Origin: Atopostipes sp043425375
GTDB lineage: Bacteria; Bacillota; Bacilli; Lactobacillales; Carnobacteriaceae_A
Direction: 5' to 3'
Length of the DNA: 48,552 nucleotides
NCBI GenBank assembly: GCA_043425375.1
Contig: JBHWQC010000063.1
Coordinates: 1 to 48,552, forward strand
Of the stretch, positions 23,925 through 32,715 are shown piece by piece (positions within the stretch are counted from its first letter, which is position 1; every line of letters begins with the position of its first letter). The notes beneath the pieces are model-generated. The model did no database searches. It had not been told where the DNA came from and saw only the letters and a list, made by a program, of their open reading frames with translations. The position numbers and the translations under genes are program-made.

Positions 23925-26705
23925 TTGGAAATCAAAGATACATTAAATCTATTAAAAACCGATTTTCCGATGCGCGCCGGTCTTGCAAATAAAGAGCCTA
24001 AGCGCCAAGAAGAATGGAAAGAACAAGATGTTTATGGACAAAGACAAAAGTTAAACGAAGGTAAGCCGAAATTTATTTTACATGATGGCCCGCCTTTTGC
24101 GAATGGACCGATTCATATCGGACATGCGCTAAACAAAGTCACTAAAGATTTTATCGTACGTTACCATTCGATGAATGGGTTCGATTCACCTTATGTCCCT
24201 GGCTGGGATACGCATGGTTTACCGGTTGAACAGGCATTGACCAATCAAGGGGTTGACCGCAAATCGATGTCTGTGGCTGAATTCCGTCGCTTGTGTGAAG
24301 AATTTGCGCGTGAGCAAATCGACCTGCAAAGAGATGGATTCAAACGACTAGGTGTTGCCGGAGACTGGGATAATCCGTATATTACACTCAATCCTGATTA
24401 TGAAGCGGCTCAAATTCGTCTTTTTGGTAAAATGGCGGAGAGAGGCTATATTTATCAAGGAAAAAAACCGGTGTACTGGTCACCATCGAGTGAGTCAACG
24501 TTAGCAGAAGCCGAAATTGAATACCACGATGTGCGTGGACCAAGTATTTATGTGGGCTTTCCGGTAAAAGATGGAAAAGGCGTTGTCGATAACGATGCCC
24601 AATTAGTCATCTGGACAACAACACCATGGACCTTGCCTTCGAACTTAGCCATTGCTGTCCATGAGAACGGCATTTACAACATGGTAAAAGCGGACGGCAA
24701 AAAATATGTCGTTGCGGCGGATTTACTTGAAAAACTCACTGAAACACTTGAGTGGGAAGACGTTGAAGTGCTAGAAGAACTACATGGAAAAGATTTAGAA
24801 TACGTTACTGCGCATCACCCATTTTACGACCGTGAATCGCTTGTCATTTTAGGCGACCATGTAACCTTTGAAGAGGGTACTGGTTTAGTGCATACAGCGC
24901 CTGGCCACGGAGATGATGACTTTATCGTGGGCCAAAAATACAAGTTGGATGTGCTGTCACCGGTTGATGACCAAGGAAACTTCACGGATGAAGCACCAGG
25001 TTTAGAAGGGGTGTTCTATGATGATGCAAATCCGATTATTACAGGCTGGTTAGAAGAGAAAGACTTGCTCTTGGACCTTGGCTTTATTACGCACAGCTAC
25101 CCGCATGACTGGCGTACGAAGAAACCTGTGATTTTCCGTGCGACCCCGCAATGGTTTACGTCCATTGATGATTTCCGTCAAAATATTTTAGATGAAATTG
25201 CTGAAGTTGAATGGGTCTTGCCATGGGGCGAGGAACGTATTCATAATATGGTCCGCGACCGTGGCGACTGGGTTATTTCACGTCAACGGGCTTGGGGTGT
25301 ACCGCTGCCGATTTTTTATGCAGAAAATGGCGAAGCGATTATTACACCAGAAACGATTGACCATGTGGCGAAATTGTTTGAAGAGCACGGCTCGAATGTG
25401 TGGTTTGAGCGTGAAGCGAAAGACTTGTTGCCTGAAGGCTTTACGCATGATGGCAGTCCAAATGGCGAGTTTACGAAGGAAGAAGATATCATGGACGTTT
25501 GGTTTGACTCCGGTTCATCGCACGAAGCGGTTTTACGGCAGCGTGAGGAGTTAGAGTTCCCAGCGGATATGTATTTAGAAGGTTCCGACCAATACCGCGG
25601 CTGGTTCAACTCAAGCTTGACGACAAGTGTGGCCGTAAATGGCGTTGCGCCGTATAAATCAGTGCTGTCGCAAGGTTTTGTTTTAGATGGGGAAGGCCGT
25701 AAAATGAGTAAGTCACTAGGAAACACAATCGACCCGAATAAAGTTATGGATCAGTTGGGTGCGGACATTATTCGACTCTGGGTATTGAGTGCAGATACGC
25801 AGTCCGATGTGCGCGTCAGCATGGAAATTATCCAGCAAGTGTCTGAAGTGTACCGGAAGATTCGAAATACTTTGCGTTTTATGATTCAAAATACAGGAGA
25901 CTTTAACCCGGCGAAAGACGCAATCGCTTATGACGACTTGCGCTCAATTGACCAGTATATGATGAATCGCTTAGATGTTACGATTGAAAATGTCTTAGAT
26001 GCCTACGATCGCTACAAATTCAATGACATTTTTAAAGAAGTAAATCACTTTGTCACGGTTGATTTGTCGAATTTTTATATGAATATCGCAAAAGATATTT
26101 TATATATTGATGCACCGGATGCTTTCGACCGTCGTGCGATTCAAACGGTCTTTTACGAAGCATTGGTGAAATTGACGAAAGTCTTGACCCCAATTATTCC
26201 GCATACGGCTGAAGAAATTTGGGACTACTTGCATGAAGAAGAAGATTATGCCCAATTAGCTGAAATGCCAACCGTGGAGGCATATGGCAATCGTGCCCAG
26301 ATTCTTGAGAAGTGGAACAACTTTATGGACTTACGCAATGACATTATGAAAGCAAACGAAGTGGCTCGTGAGAATAAAGTGATCGGTAAAGATTTCGAAG
26401 CAAAAACAACGTTATATGTTACAGACGGTGTTTCAGACTTATTGGATTCGCTCGATGCCGATTTACGTCAAATCTTAGTCGCTTCTGAGTTGAATGTCCG
26501 TCCTTTAGACGAAAAACCAGCAGATGATGAGTCTTTATTGGAATTTGATACGATGGCTGTAAAAGTAGAACATATGCCAGGTGGTGTGTGTGAACGATGC
26601 CGTATTACAACAGAAGACCTAGTAGAAATCGACGGACATGGCGAGGTCTGCCACCGTTGCCACAATATTATTGAAGAACATTATCCAGAATTACTTGCAG
26701 AGTAA
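23925..26705 (+). CDS. ileS: Isoleucyl-tRNA synthetase
   Basis: IleS charges tRNA-Ile and edits misactivated valine. The protein is 926 residues from TTG 23925, chosen because AAGGAG lies 9 bases upstream and the start MEIKDTL matches family members. An earlier TTG (23916) abuts the ribosome site. Class I motifs are HIGH at 64-67 and KMSKS at 593-597. The CP1 editing domain (about 190-390) is present with its WTTTPWTLPSN core. A C-terminal zinc finger (C889, C892, C909, C912) is complete, making this the bacterial type. Confidence 0.97.
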   Translation: MEIKDTLNLLKTDFPMRAGLANKEPKRQEEWKEQDVYGQRQKLNEGKPKFILHDGPPFANGPIHIGHALNKVTKDFIVRYHSMNGFDSPYVPGWDTHGLPVEQALTNQGVDRKSMSVAEFRRLCEEFAREQIDLQRDGFKRLGVAGDWDNPYITLNPDYEAAQIRLFGKMAERGYIYQGKKPVYWSPSSESTLAEAEIEYHDVRGPSIYVGFPVKDGKGVVDNDAQLVIWTTTPWTLPSNLAIAVHENGIYNMVKADGKKYVVAADLLEKLTETLEWEDVEVLEELHGKDLEYVTAHHPFYDRESLVILGDHVTFEEGTGLVHTAPGHGDDDFIVGQKYKLDVLSPVDDQGNFTDEAPGLEGVFYDDANPIITGWLEEKDLLLDLGFITHSYPHDWRTKKPVIFRATPQWFTSIDDFRQNILDEIAEVEWVLPWGEERIHNMVRDRGDWVISRQRAWGVPLPIFYAENGEAIITPETIDHVAKLFEEHGSNVWFEREAKDLLPEGFTHDGSPNGEFTKEEDIMDVWFDSGSSHEAVLRQREELEFPADMYLEGSDQYRGWFNSSLTTSVAVNGVAPYKSVLSQGFVLDGEGRKMSKSLGNTIDPNKVMDQLGADIIRLWVLSADTQSDVRVSMEIIQQVSEVYRKIRNTLRFMIQNTGDFNPAKDAIAYDDLRSIDQYMMNRLDVTIENVLDAYDRYKFNDIFKEVNHFVTVDLSNFYMNIAKDILYIDAPDAFDRRAIQTVFYEALVKLTKVLTPIIPHTAEEIWDYLHEEEDYAQLAEMPTVEAYGNRAQILEKWNNFMDLRNDIMKANEVARENKVIGKDFEAKTTLYVTDGVSDLLDSLDADLRQILVASELNVRPLDEKPADDESLLEFDTMAVKVEHMPGGVCERCRITTEDLVEIDGHGEVCHRCHNIIEEHYPELLAE

Positions 26706-26730
26706 ATGAAATAGACTAGAAATTCTTAGA

Positions 26731-26757
26731 AAAGGCACAGCTGCGGCTGTGTCTTTT
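26731..26757 (+). terminator. Rho-independent terminator after ileS
   Basis: AAAGGCACAGC (26731-26741) pairs with GCTGTGTCTTT (26746-26756) with one G-U pair, a TGCG loop and a T run. Confidence 0.92.
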
Positions 26758-26796
26758 TTGTAGGAAAAATATAAGGCAGCCGCGTATAGAGAAAAA

Positions 26797-26909
26797 GCAA
26801 CAGGCTACATGCAAAAACTTGTTGCGTTTGAAGGAAATACAACCGCTTCGTGGAATTTACCTATTGTGTTTTACACAAACGCAACAGCTTATGCACCTTA
26901 TCCTGTTGT
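26797..26909. repeat. Nested inverted-repeat element, about 113 bp, non-coding
   Basis: Between two terminators lies a structured stretch without a convincing gene. Outer arms CAACAGG (26798-26804) and CCTGTTG (26902-26908), TGCA at 26810 and 26892, and the 11-bp perfect pair TGTTGCGTTTG (26820-26830) with CAAACGCAACA (26876-26886) build one long hairpin. An inner stem lies at 26832-26862. Each half can also fold alone (GCAAC with GTTGC at 26797-26825; CAACAG with CTGTTG at 26882-26908), so two alternative folds compete. It may be a structured RNA or a decayed palindromic repeat. The rest of 26706-27091 holds two terminators and nothing else I recognise. Confidence 0.65.
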
Positions 26910-27029
26910 GTGTAGACGAGTTGCAATAGAAATAGTAAGCCGGCGGTTTCGAAATCGAGAAAGGTGTCAAAAACTGCTCGCCATCGGTCGTGAATTTTTA
27001 TTTTAAATCGCCACTCAACCATTTCACCT

Positions 27030-27077
27030 AAAAAAAGCGCCTAGAGGAGGGAGTATCCCCTTCTCTAGACGCTTTTT
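27030..27077. terminator. Bidirectional terminator between ileS region and telA
   Basis: An A run, a long stem (GCG, CTAGAG, AGGG with CCCT, CTCTAG, CGC and small mismatches) and a T run give a working terminator on both strands. It ends the minus-strand xpaC-telA transcript 15 bp after its stop. Confidence 0.9.
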
Positions 27078-27091
27078 ACTTTAGCTTATAC

Positions 27092-28357
27092 TTACTGGTT
27101 TTGTGGATTGTTTGAATGTTGCGTGATTTCAAGCAGCTGGTCGCGTAATTGATCTTCCATAGTGACCAAGGTTTGCTCGGCTTCACGACGTTTTTGCGTA
27201 CCCGCTTGTTGAATCGCAAGTGTTTCTTGTAAGGTTTCAATTAAGTCGGCTTGCGTTTTTTGTAAGGTTTCAATATCCACAACGGCACGTTCCGTTTCTC
27301 GAGCCGTATCAATCGATGACTGCTTCAACATTTCAGAGTTGCGCTCCAACATTTCATTGGTCGCATCCGACACTCGACGTTGTGCTTCAACGGCATCTTG
27401 CTTACGGAGCAATGTAAGGGAAATAACAATTTGGTTTTTCCATAATGGAATCGCCGTATTGATCGATGTTTGAATCCGTTCAGCCAACGCTTGGTTTGTG
27501 TTTTGGATTAAACGAATTTGCGGAGCTTGCTGTAAGGTGATTTGGCGCGTGACGCGTAAATCATGAATTCGTTTATCTAAACGATTGGCAAATTGGTTTA
27601 AGTCATTGACTTTTTGCACCAACATTTGATCGGGGTTATCTTCAGCTTCTTTTAAAGCTTTAGGAATGATTTCATTCTCTAATTCACCGAGTCTTAATTC
27701 ACCTGCGCCGATATAAATATTCAAAGCCTCATAGTAAGCCAAGTTTTGGTCATACAATTGACTTAACATTTTATTGTCTTCAAGTAGCGCGCTTTTTTGT
27801 TTATCCAACTGTAAAGCAATTTTATCGACTTGGGCACCGATTTTTTGATACTTCGCGGTTGTTTCATAAATAGAGCGTTTTGCCCGATTAAAAAATCGCT
27901 GGATAAAGTTTTGATTTTCTTCCACTAACTCATTGGGATTCGACTCTTGTAAATGGAACATCAAATCATTAATCGACTCGCCAATAACACCTGTGTCTTG
28001 ATTTTGTACATGGTTTAAGACGTTATGCGAGAAATCCCCAATTTTTTGCTGGGCAGCCGATCCGTAATTCAAGACCGCATCTGTATCCGTCACATTAATT
28101 TGTTCCGCTAATTGACGGGCTGTTTCTTGCTGTTCAGCCGGTAAATTTTCAAATGTTTTACCGATGGCTGTTTCTTCTTGTTCTTTGGTCACTTCTAATT
28201 CTGGCATTTCTGTTGGTTCGCCAAAAGGATCTTTTAATAAATCTTCAATGGATGCACTTGTATCTGGTCGACCAGAAGGCATCTGGGGAGTTGGTTCTGT
28301 ATCTGTAGTCATCGTTTCTTCTGCAGTTAATTCTTCCTTGCGCTCATTTTCAGACAT
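27092..28357 (-). CDS. telA: TelA family protein (toxic anion resistance / YaaN-like)
   Basis: This 421-residue helical protein of the TelA family was first linked to tellurite resistance and is also found with cell-envelope stress genes. The N-terminal 70 residues are acidic and Pro/Thr-rich. The rest is long helices with family segments such as FFNRAKRSIYETTAKYQKIGAQVDKI and LYDQNLAYYEALNIYI. The start is taken at ATG 28357, 9 bases from GAGAGG; two earlier ATGs lie too close to or before that site. It is the second gene of an xpaC-telA pair, as xpaC-yaaN in Bacillus. Its molecular action is unknown. Confidence 0.9.
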   Translation of the reverse strand: MSENERKEELTAEETMTTDTEPTPQMPSGRPDTSASIEDLLKDPFGEPTEMPELEVTKEQEETAIGKTFENLPAEQQETARQLAEQINVTDTDAVLNYGSAAQQKIGDFSHNVLNHVQNQDTGVIGESINDLMFHLQESNPNELVEENQNFIQRFFNRAKRSIYETTAKYQKIGAQVDKIALQLDKQKSALLEDNKMLSQLYDQNLAYYEALNIYIGAGELRLGELENEIIPKALKEAEDNPDQMLVQKVNDLNQFANRLDKRIHDLRVTRQITLQQAPQIRLIQNTNQALAERIQTSINTAIPLWKNQIVISLTLLRKQDAVEAQRRVSDATNEMLERNSEMLKQSSIDTARETERAVVDIETLQKTQADLIETLQETLAIQQAGTQKRREAEQTLVTMEDQLRDQLLEITQHSNNPQNQ

Positions 28358-28398
28358 AAACATTATCCTCTCCATACTAAATTTTTCATTGCTGCTGT

Positions 28399-29088
28399 TT
28401 AAATTTCGTCTTCTTCAATGGAAGAACCTTCGCGATTTAAACGGCGTTTTGCAAATTCCACTTCATCCGCTAACGCACTAATATCTGTTGCACGGAATGT
28501 CATGTAATCGTTGGTGATTTGTTGACACATTTCATCAATCGTCTGTGCAGATTTTTCTAACACATCAAATGTTTGCTTACTTTTTGCTTGATGGGCGTTA
28601 ATCTGCACGTATTTATTTGTTAAATCTGCCAGGCTTGGCAAGTGCACATATAAAAATTGGTCGATTTCATGTAAACGTTCCGGCTCATTGACTATATCTT
28701 TAAATAATACTTTTATCAACTGAATCGTATTGTTCCGGTTGGCAATGGCCTGCAATTTCCCAGTGCTTGCCATATTTTCTTCAATTTGAAGAATTTGATT
28801 CTTTGCGTTGTTCATGGTGTCTCTAAAAAATGTAATATCTTCATCAGACAACCCTCTTGAGCGATAGAACTTTTCTCGCTCATCGGAAACAGGCTTCAAA
28901 TCCGTTTTCTTGACGGGTGGACTCTGTTGTTTCATATAACTAGAATAGAGGACAACACCGACAATCAAACCGATGATGAAAGAAAATAACGTGTTGATTC
29001 CTATAGCGGACAGTAAAAATCCAACAACAACCATAGTTATTACCGCTAAAAGTAATATAAATAGATGATTGGATGTTTGTTTCTTCAT
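28399..29088 (-). CDS. xpaC: XpaC family membrane protein
   Basis: This 229-residue protein has two N-terminal membrane helices (about 8-28 and 33-50) and a cytoplasmic helical domain. The segment ERLHEIDQFLYVHLPSLADLTNKY and the early GLSDEDITFFRDTM fit the XpaC family, named for a reported effect on hydrolysis of the dye substrate X-phosphate. Real enzymatic activity is doubtful. It is first in the minus-strand pair with telA, 41 bp apart, and the two probably act together at the membrane. AAGGAAAGG lies upstream of the ATG. Confidence 0.87.
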   Translation of the reverse strand: MKKQTSNHLFILLLAVITMVVVGFLLSAIGINTLFSFIIGLIVGVVLYSSYMKQQSPPVKKTDLKPVSDEREKFYRSRGLSDEDITFFRDTMNNAKNQILQIEENMASTGKLQAIANRNNTIQLIKVLFKDIVNEPERLHEIDQFLYVHLPSLADLTNKYVQINAHQAKSKQTFDVLEKSAQTIDEMCQQITNDYMTFRATDISALADEVEFAKRRLNREGSSIEEDEI

Positions 29089-29121
29089 AGCAGTCTACAT
29101 CCTTTCCTTATGTTCTCTTTT

Positions 29122-29130
29122 ATTTTACCA
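29122..29130 (-). promoter_or_regulatory. Extended -10 promoter for xpaC-telA
   Basis: On the minus strand TGGTAAAAT reads as an extended -10 element 34 bp upstream of the xpaC start. No clear -35. Confidence 0.55.
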
Positions 29131-29200
29131 TAAACACATAAGAGTTTACTCAGACTTTAGCACGATTTTATTCTTTAAACAAATATAAACAGAGATAAAA

Positions 29201-29209
29201 TGGTATAAT
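29201..29209 (+). promoter_or_regulatory. Extended -10 promoter for the Nudix-mtnN-luxS genes
   Basis: TGGTATAAT, a perfect extended -10 element, lies 29 bp before the Nudix gene. It is divergent from the xpaC promoter 71 bp away. Confidence 0.7.
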
Positions 29210-29238
29210 GAAAAAAACAAAGAAAGGGCGTAATCAAA

Positions 29239-29799
29239 ATGGAATTTGAAGAGAAAATTACGAATACTCAGACCGTTCACGAAGGCAGTATTACTACCTA
29301 TCAGTTGCTTGATGTCACCTTGCCTGATGGGCGCCCAGCTGAGAGAGAGATTGTTCGCCATGATGATGCGGCAGCCATTATCGCGTTTACAGATGAGAAT
29401 AAACTCGTCCTTGTGCGTCAATATCGCGTCGCCATTGGAAAAACGACTTTAGAATTACCAGCGGGCCTGCGGGATGAAACAGATAAAGATGGGATAATCA
29501 CCGCCCAGCGCGAATTTGAAGAAGAGACGGGTTACCGCTCTGATGACTGGCGTTTTGTGACGTCTTTTTACAGTACGCCTGGCTACACCGATGAATTTTT
29601 AGAAATTTACGAAGCAGAGAATTTAAAAAAAGTTACAGATCCTCTCGCCCAAGATGAAGATGAGTTTATTGAAGTGGTGGAGTTGGATTACGAAGAAGCG
29701 ATGGATGCTTATGCACGTGGTGAATTGTGTGATTCAAAAACAGTCTTTGCTTTGTTTTATTGGAAAATGAGACGGAATATGGAAGAACAAAAGGGATAA
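29239..29799 (+). CDS. nudF: Nudix hydrolase, probable ADP-ribose pyrophosphatase
   Basis: Enzymes of this group split ADP-ribose to AMP and ribose 5-phosphate. In these 186 residues the N-terminal VTLPDGRPAEREIVRHDDAAAIIAF, the LVRQYRVAIGKTTLELPAGL lead-in and the SFYSTPGYTDEFLEIYEA tail are typical of NudF. The catalytic REFEEETG is complete. The Nudix box is odd: one extra residue lies between the first glycine (of PAGLRDE) and the REFEEETG helix, compared with the canonical G-x5-E-x7-REUxEExGU pattern, and Asp sits at the canonical Glu position. The enzyme is likely active, as the metal-binding acids remain. Confidence 0.9.
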   Translation: MEFEEKITNTQTVHEGSITTYQLLDVTLPDGRPAEREIVRHDDAAAIIAFTDENKLVLVRQYRVAIGKTTLELPAGLRDETDKDGIITAQREFEEETGYRSDDWRFVTSFYSTPGYTDEFLEIYEAENLKKVTDPLAQDEDEFIEVVELDYEEAMDAYARGELCDSKTVFALFYWKMRRNMEEQKG

Positions 29800-29823
29800 A
29801 AGTGATAGAAGGAACGAGTGAAA

Positions 29824-30066
29824 ATGAGTCGATTGGAACGAAAAAAAGCGGAGCGCGCTCAACGACGGCAGGAATTTAAAGAACAGAAAAAACAATCCAT
29901 TAAATCACGCATTGAAGAATTTAAGTTGAATCGTCAGGGAAAAACCAATAAGAGGCGTTCCGATGTGATGGAACGCTACCGGCAGGTGGACCGGACCCTG
30001 AATTTTCTCATTGCCATCGTGGTGTTGTTACTTATTATTACATGGGTAATTATTTTATTTATTTAA
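29824..30066 (+). CDS. Small tail-anchored membrane protein of unknown function
   Basis: This is an 80-residue protein. The first 55 residues are very rich in Lys, Arg, Gln and Glu and likely form a basic helix (ERKKAERAQRRQEFKEQKKQ). The last 20 (FLIAIVVLLLIITWVIILFI) are one membrane helix at the very C-terminus. I do not recognise a named family. It lies 24 bp after the Nudix gene and 28 bp before mtnN, so it belongs to that operon. ATG 29824 is chosen over GTG 29818 because GAAGGA is better spaced to it; both are possible. Confidence 0.8.
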   Translation: MSRLERKKAERAQRRQEFKEQKKQSIKSRIEEFKLNRQGKTNKRRSDVMERYRQVDRTLNFLIAIVVLLLIITWVIILFI

Positions 30067-30094
30067 AAATTATTTACAAGGAGTTCATTTAATA

Positions 30095-30790
30095 GTGAAA
30101 TTAGGAATTTTAGTCGCGATGGAAGAAGAGATGAATCGCTTAATGGAAGTGATTGAAAAAGAGGAAGTCCGTGAAATGGCCAAGCAAACATTTTATGATG
30201 GCAGCATTTACGGCCAACCCGTCACGATTGTGCGCTCAGGCATTGGGAAAGTGAATGCTAGTATTGCTACGACGCTGTTGATTCATACATTTCAGGTGGA
30301 TGCGGTTATTAACACAGGTTCAGCAGGTGGGATTGGTGAAGGCCTAGCCATTGGGGACTTGGCGATTGCCAATCAGTTGGCGTATCATGATGCTGATAAC
30401 CGTGTGTTTGGCTATGCCTATGGTCAAATTCCGCAAATGGCCGCTGTTTATGATGCAGATGACTACTTGAGTCGACGGATTGAACAAGCGGCAAAACCGC
30501 TAGGCTGGAATACACAAAAAGGATTAATTGTGAGTGGCGATTCTTTTGTATCAAGTGCTGAAGCAATTCAAAACATTAAAGACCATTTCCCGAAGGCCTT
30601 AGTTACGGAAATGGAAGGGGCCGCCGTTGCGCAAACATGCCAGCAGTTTGAAGTGCCGGTGGCTGTAATTCGGGCGGTGTCGGATGTGGCAGATGAGCAG
30701 GCGTCGGTGAATTTCGACGAATTTGTGCTGCTAGCGGGTGAGCGGTCGGCCCAGCTTGTGTTATCCTTGATAGAAGATTTAAAAGATTGA
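30095..30790 (+). CDS. mtnN: 5'-methylthioadenosine/S-adenosylhomocysteine nucleosidase
   Basis: MtnN (Pfs) removes adenine from S-adenosylhomocysteine and methylthioadenosine. Its product S-ribosylhomocysteine is the substrate of LuxS, two genes along. In the 231 residues the conserved acid E12 sits in AMEEEM, NTGSAGGI lies at 73-80, the MEGAAVAQ motif has E174, and the catalytic D197 is in SDVAD. The GTG start has AAGGAG upstream. Together with luxS this forms the bacterial activated-methyl recycling branch. Confidence 0.97.
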   Translation: MKLGILVAMEEEMNRLMEVIEKEEVREMAKQTFYDGSIYGQPVTIVRSGIGKVNASIATTLLIHTFQVDAVINTGSAGGIGEGLAIGDLAIANQLAYHDADNRVFGYAYGQIPQMAAVYDADDYLSRRIEQAAKPLGWNTQKGLIVSGDSFVSSAEAIQNIKDHFPKALVTEMEGAAVAQTCQQFEVPVAVIRAVSDVADEQASVNFDEFVLLAGERSAQLVLSLIEDLKD

Positions 30791-30814
30791 ACGAATTAAA
30801 GGAGATTGAATGAA

Positions 30815-31279
30815 ATGGCAAGAGTGGAAAGTTTTGATTTAGATCATAATAAAGTAAAGGCCCCTTATGTGCGAGTAGCTGGGGTAGAGCAGGATCAAAA
30901 AGGCAGTACGATTCAAAAAATCGATTTACGCTTTTTACAGCCAAATGCAGATGCTTTCCCAACGGGTGCGATGCATACATTAGAACACTTATTAGCGACG
31001 TACTTACGCGACCACTTAGATGATGTGATTGATGTATCACCTATGGGTTGTCGCACAGGCTTTTATTGCATTAAATGGAATGAAGCTTCGGCGGAAGAAA
31101 TTGCTCAAGCGTTAGAAAACACTTTGCATGATGTATTGGAAACGAAAGAAGTACCGGCCGTAACGGCGAAAGAATGCGGGAATTACCGCGACCATAGTTT
31201 GTTTTCAGCGAAAGAATATGCCAAGCAAGTGTTGGAACAAGGCATTAGCCGCGATCCTTTTGAACGTGTAACAAGTTAA
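30815..31279 (+). CDS. luxS: S-ribosylhomocysteine lyase LuxS
   Basis: LuxS cleaves S-ribosylhomocysteine to homocysteine and DPD, the precursor of autoinducer AI-2. It is a 154-residue metalloenzyme. The metal ligands are H54 and H58 in HTLEH and C121 in ECGNYRDH; E57 is the catalytic acid and C79 in SPMGCRTGFY the second catalytic residue. ATG 30815 follows AAAGGAG by 10 bases; a TTG three codons earlier is too close to it. It follows mtnN by 24 bp and ends at a strong terminator. Confidence 0.97.
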   Translation: MARVESFDLDHNKVKAPYVRVAGVEQDQKGSTIQKIDLRFLQPNADAFPTGAMHTLEHLLATYLRDHLDDVIDVSPMGCRTGFYCIKWNEASAEEIAQALENTLHDVLETKEVPAVTAKECGNYRDHSLFSAKEYAKQVLEQGISRDPFERVTS

Positions 31280-31292
31280 GTCAATAAAATAA

Positions 31293-31340
31293 AAAAGCCT
31301 TTTGGCGTCTTCATTCTACTGAGGACACCAAAAGGCTTTT
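31293..31340. terminator. Bidirectional terminator between luxS and ald
   Basis: A 17-bp stem with one mismatch (31293-31309 with 31324-31340) has an A run on one side and T run on the other. It serves luxS (plus) and ald (minus). Confidence 0.92.
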
Positions 31341-31360
31341 CGCTTTTAACCGGGGGTTAA

Positions 31361-32476
31361 TTACCCGCGAATTAAATCGTACATATTTGTATATTTTAAA
31401 TCAAGGGCGGTGGCGACTCCTTCATTTGTAACCAAGCCTTTGTACACATTCACACCGCGCATCACGGCTTGACTATTTAAGAAAGCTTTCTCCAGGCCTT
31501 GATTGGCGACGCGGGCAATGTAAGGCATGGTGACATTTGTTAGACCAATTGTCGCTGTTCTTGGCACCGCGCCTGGAATATTAGCTACGGCATAGTGGAT
31601 AACGCCATGTCGTTCGTAAATCGGATCATCGTGTGTGGTTGCATGCTCGGTGGTTTCAAAGTTTCCACCTTGGTCAACTGCCACATCAACGACCACTGAA
31701 CCAGGCCGCATGGATTTAATCATTTCCGTTGTGACAAGCACTGGGGCTTTCGCTCCGGCAATCAGAACCGATCCAATGACCACGTCTGCCTCTTTTACGG
31801 CTTGGGCAATATTGTAAGAATTCGACATCAAGGTATCAATTTGCGAGCCGTATAAGTCGTCGATTTCAGCTAAACGTTCCCCATTGACATCGAGGATAGT
31901 TACGTGGGCACCCATACCCATTGCAATTTTCGCTGCGTTCAAACCTACAACGCCTCCGCCGATAATGACGACGCGGCCTCGTTCAACCCCAGGGATACCA
32001 CTGAGTAATACTCCCGAACCGCCGTAGCGATGCTGCAAGAATTGTGCACCTGCTTGCACAGCGAACCGTCCAGCCACTTCACTCATTGGTTTGAGTAAAG
32101 GCAGTTTTCCTTGCACGGAAATGGTCTCATAGCCTAAAGCCGACACATTTTCTTCAATGAGTGCTTCAGTTAAAGCCTTGTCGTTGGCTAAGTGCAGATA
32201 AGTAAACACGATTTGTCCATCGTAGAAGTATTGGTATTCTTGTTCCATCGGTTCTTTGACTTTAATGACCATTTTAGCTTTCCATACTTCAGCGGCTGTC
32301 TCTTTAATTTCAGCCCCTGCTTCTGCGTATTCCTCGTCAGTAAAACCTGAACCTACTCCTGCGTTTGTTTCTACATAAATCTCATGTCCTTGTTTCACCA
32401 AATCTGAAATGTCAGCTGGTGTAGCGGCTACACGATTTTCATTTGCTTTAATTTCTTTAGGTACACCAATTATCAT
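31361..32476 (-). CDS. ald: Alanine dehydrogenase
   Basis: Ald interconverts L-alanine and pyruvate plus ammonia with NAD. The 371-residue length is standard. The N-terminal MIIGVPKEIKANENRVAATPAD and TYLHLA segments hold the pyruvate-site residues. The NAD-binding fold has VVIIGGGVVGLNAAKIAMGMGA. The start is ATG 32476, with AGGAGG 9 bases upstream; the open frame extends 36 codons beyond but without support. It is a single minus-strand gene with a shared terminator and its own upstream region. Confidence 0.97.
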   Translation of the reverse strand: MIIGVPKEIKANENRVAATPADISDLVKQGHEIYVETNAGVGSGFTDEEYAEAGAEIKETAAEVWKAKMVIKVKEPMEQEYQYFYDGQIVFTYLHLANDKALTEALIEENVSALGYETISVQGKLPLLKPMSEVAGRFAVQAGAQFLQHRYGGSGVLLSGIPGVERGRVVIIGGGVVGLNAAKIAMGMGAHVTILDVNGERLAEIDDLYGSQIDTLMSNSYNIAQAVKEADVVIGSVLIAGAKAPVLVTTEMIKSMRPGSVVVDVAVDQGGNFETTEHATTHDDPIYERHGVIHYAVANIPGAVPRTATIGLTNVTMPYIARVANQGLEKAFLNSQAVMRGVNVYKGLVTNEGVATALDLKYTNMYDLIRG

Positions 32477-32582
32477 AAAAAACATCCTCCTGTTTAAATT
32501 CCTGCATCTTTTAACCAATACATTTTGTATGTAAGCTTCTTCAACTGCTTTCCTGCAAACAGCATATTCTATCTTCCAAACC

Positions 32583-32591
32583 ATTTTACCA
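32583..32591 (-). promoter_or_regulatory. Possible extended -10 promoter for ald
   Basis: On the minus strand TGGTAAAAT lies about 107 bp before the ald start. The 239-bp divergent gap (32477-32715) shows no other strong element; TTGTTT-16 bp-TATATT (32655-32682) could serve the reductase gene on the plus strand but is weak. Confidence 0.4.
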
Positions 32592-32715
32592 TAAACGAAT
32601 GGGTTTCAAAAAGAGAATGCAGCTATTTCGTGCAACCCTTTGATAGTTATAGCTTTGTTTCTAAAGTTGCAAGTGCTATATTTAAAAAGAAACGGCAAAG
32701 AAAGCAGGGAAAACA

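Noticed and set aside
26809..27006. 65-codon ORF after ileS
   Set aside because: It has no proper ribosome site, lies across the inverted-repeat arms and has an unnatural composition; a chance open frame.
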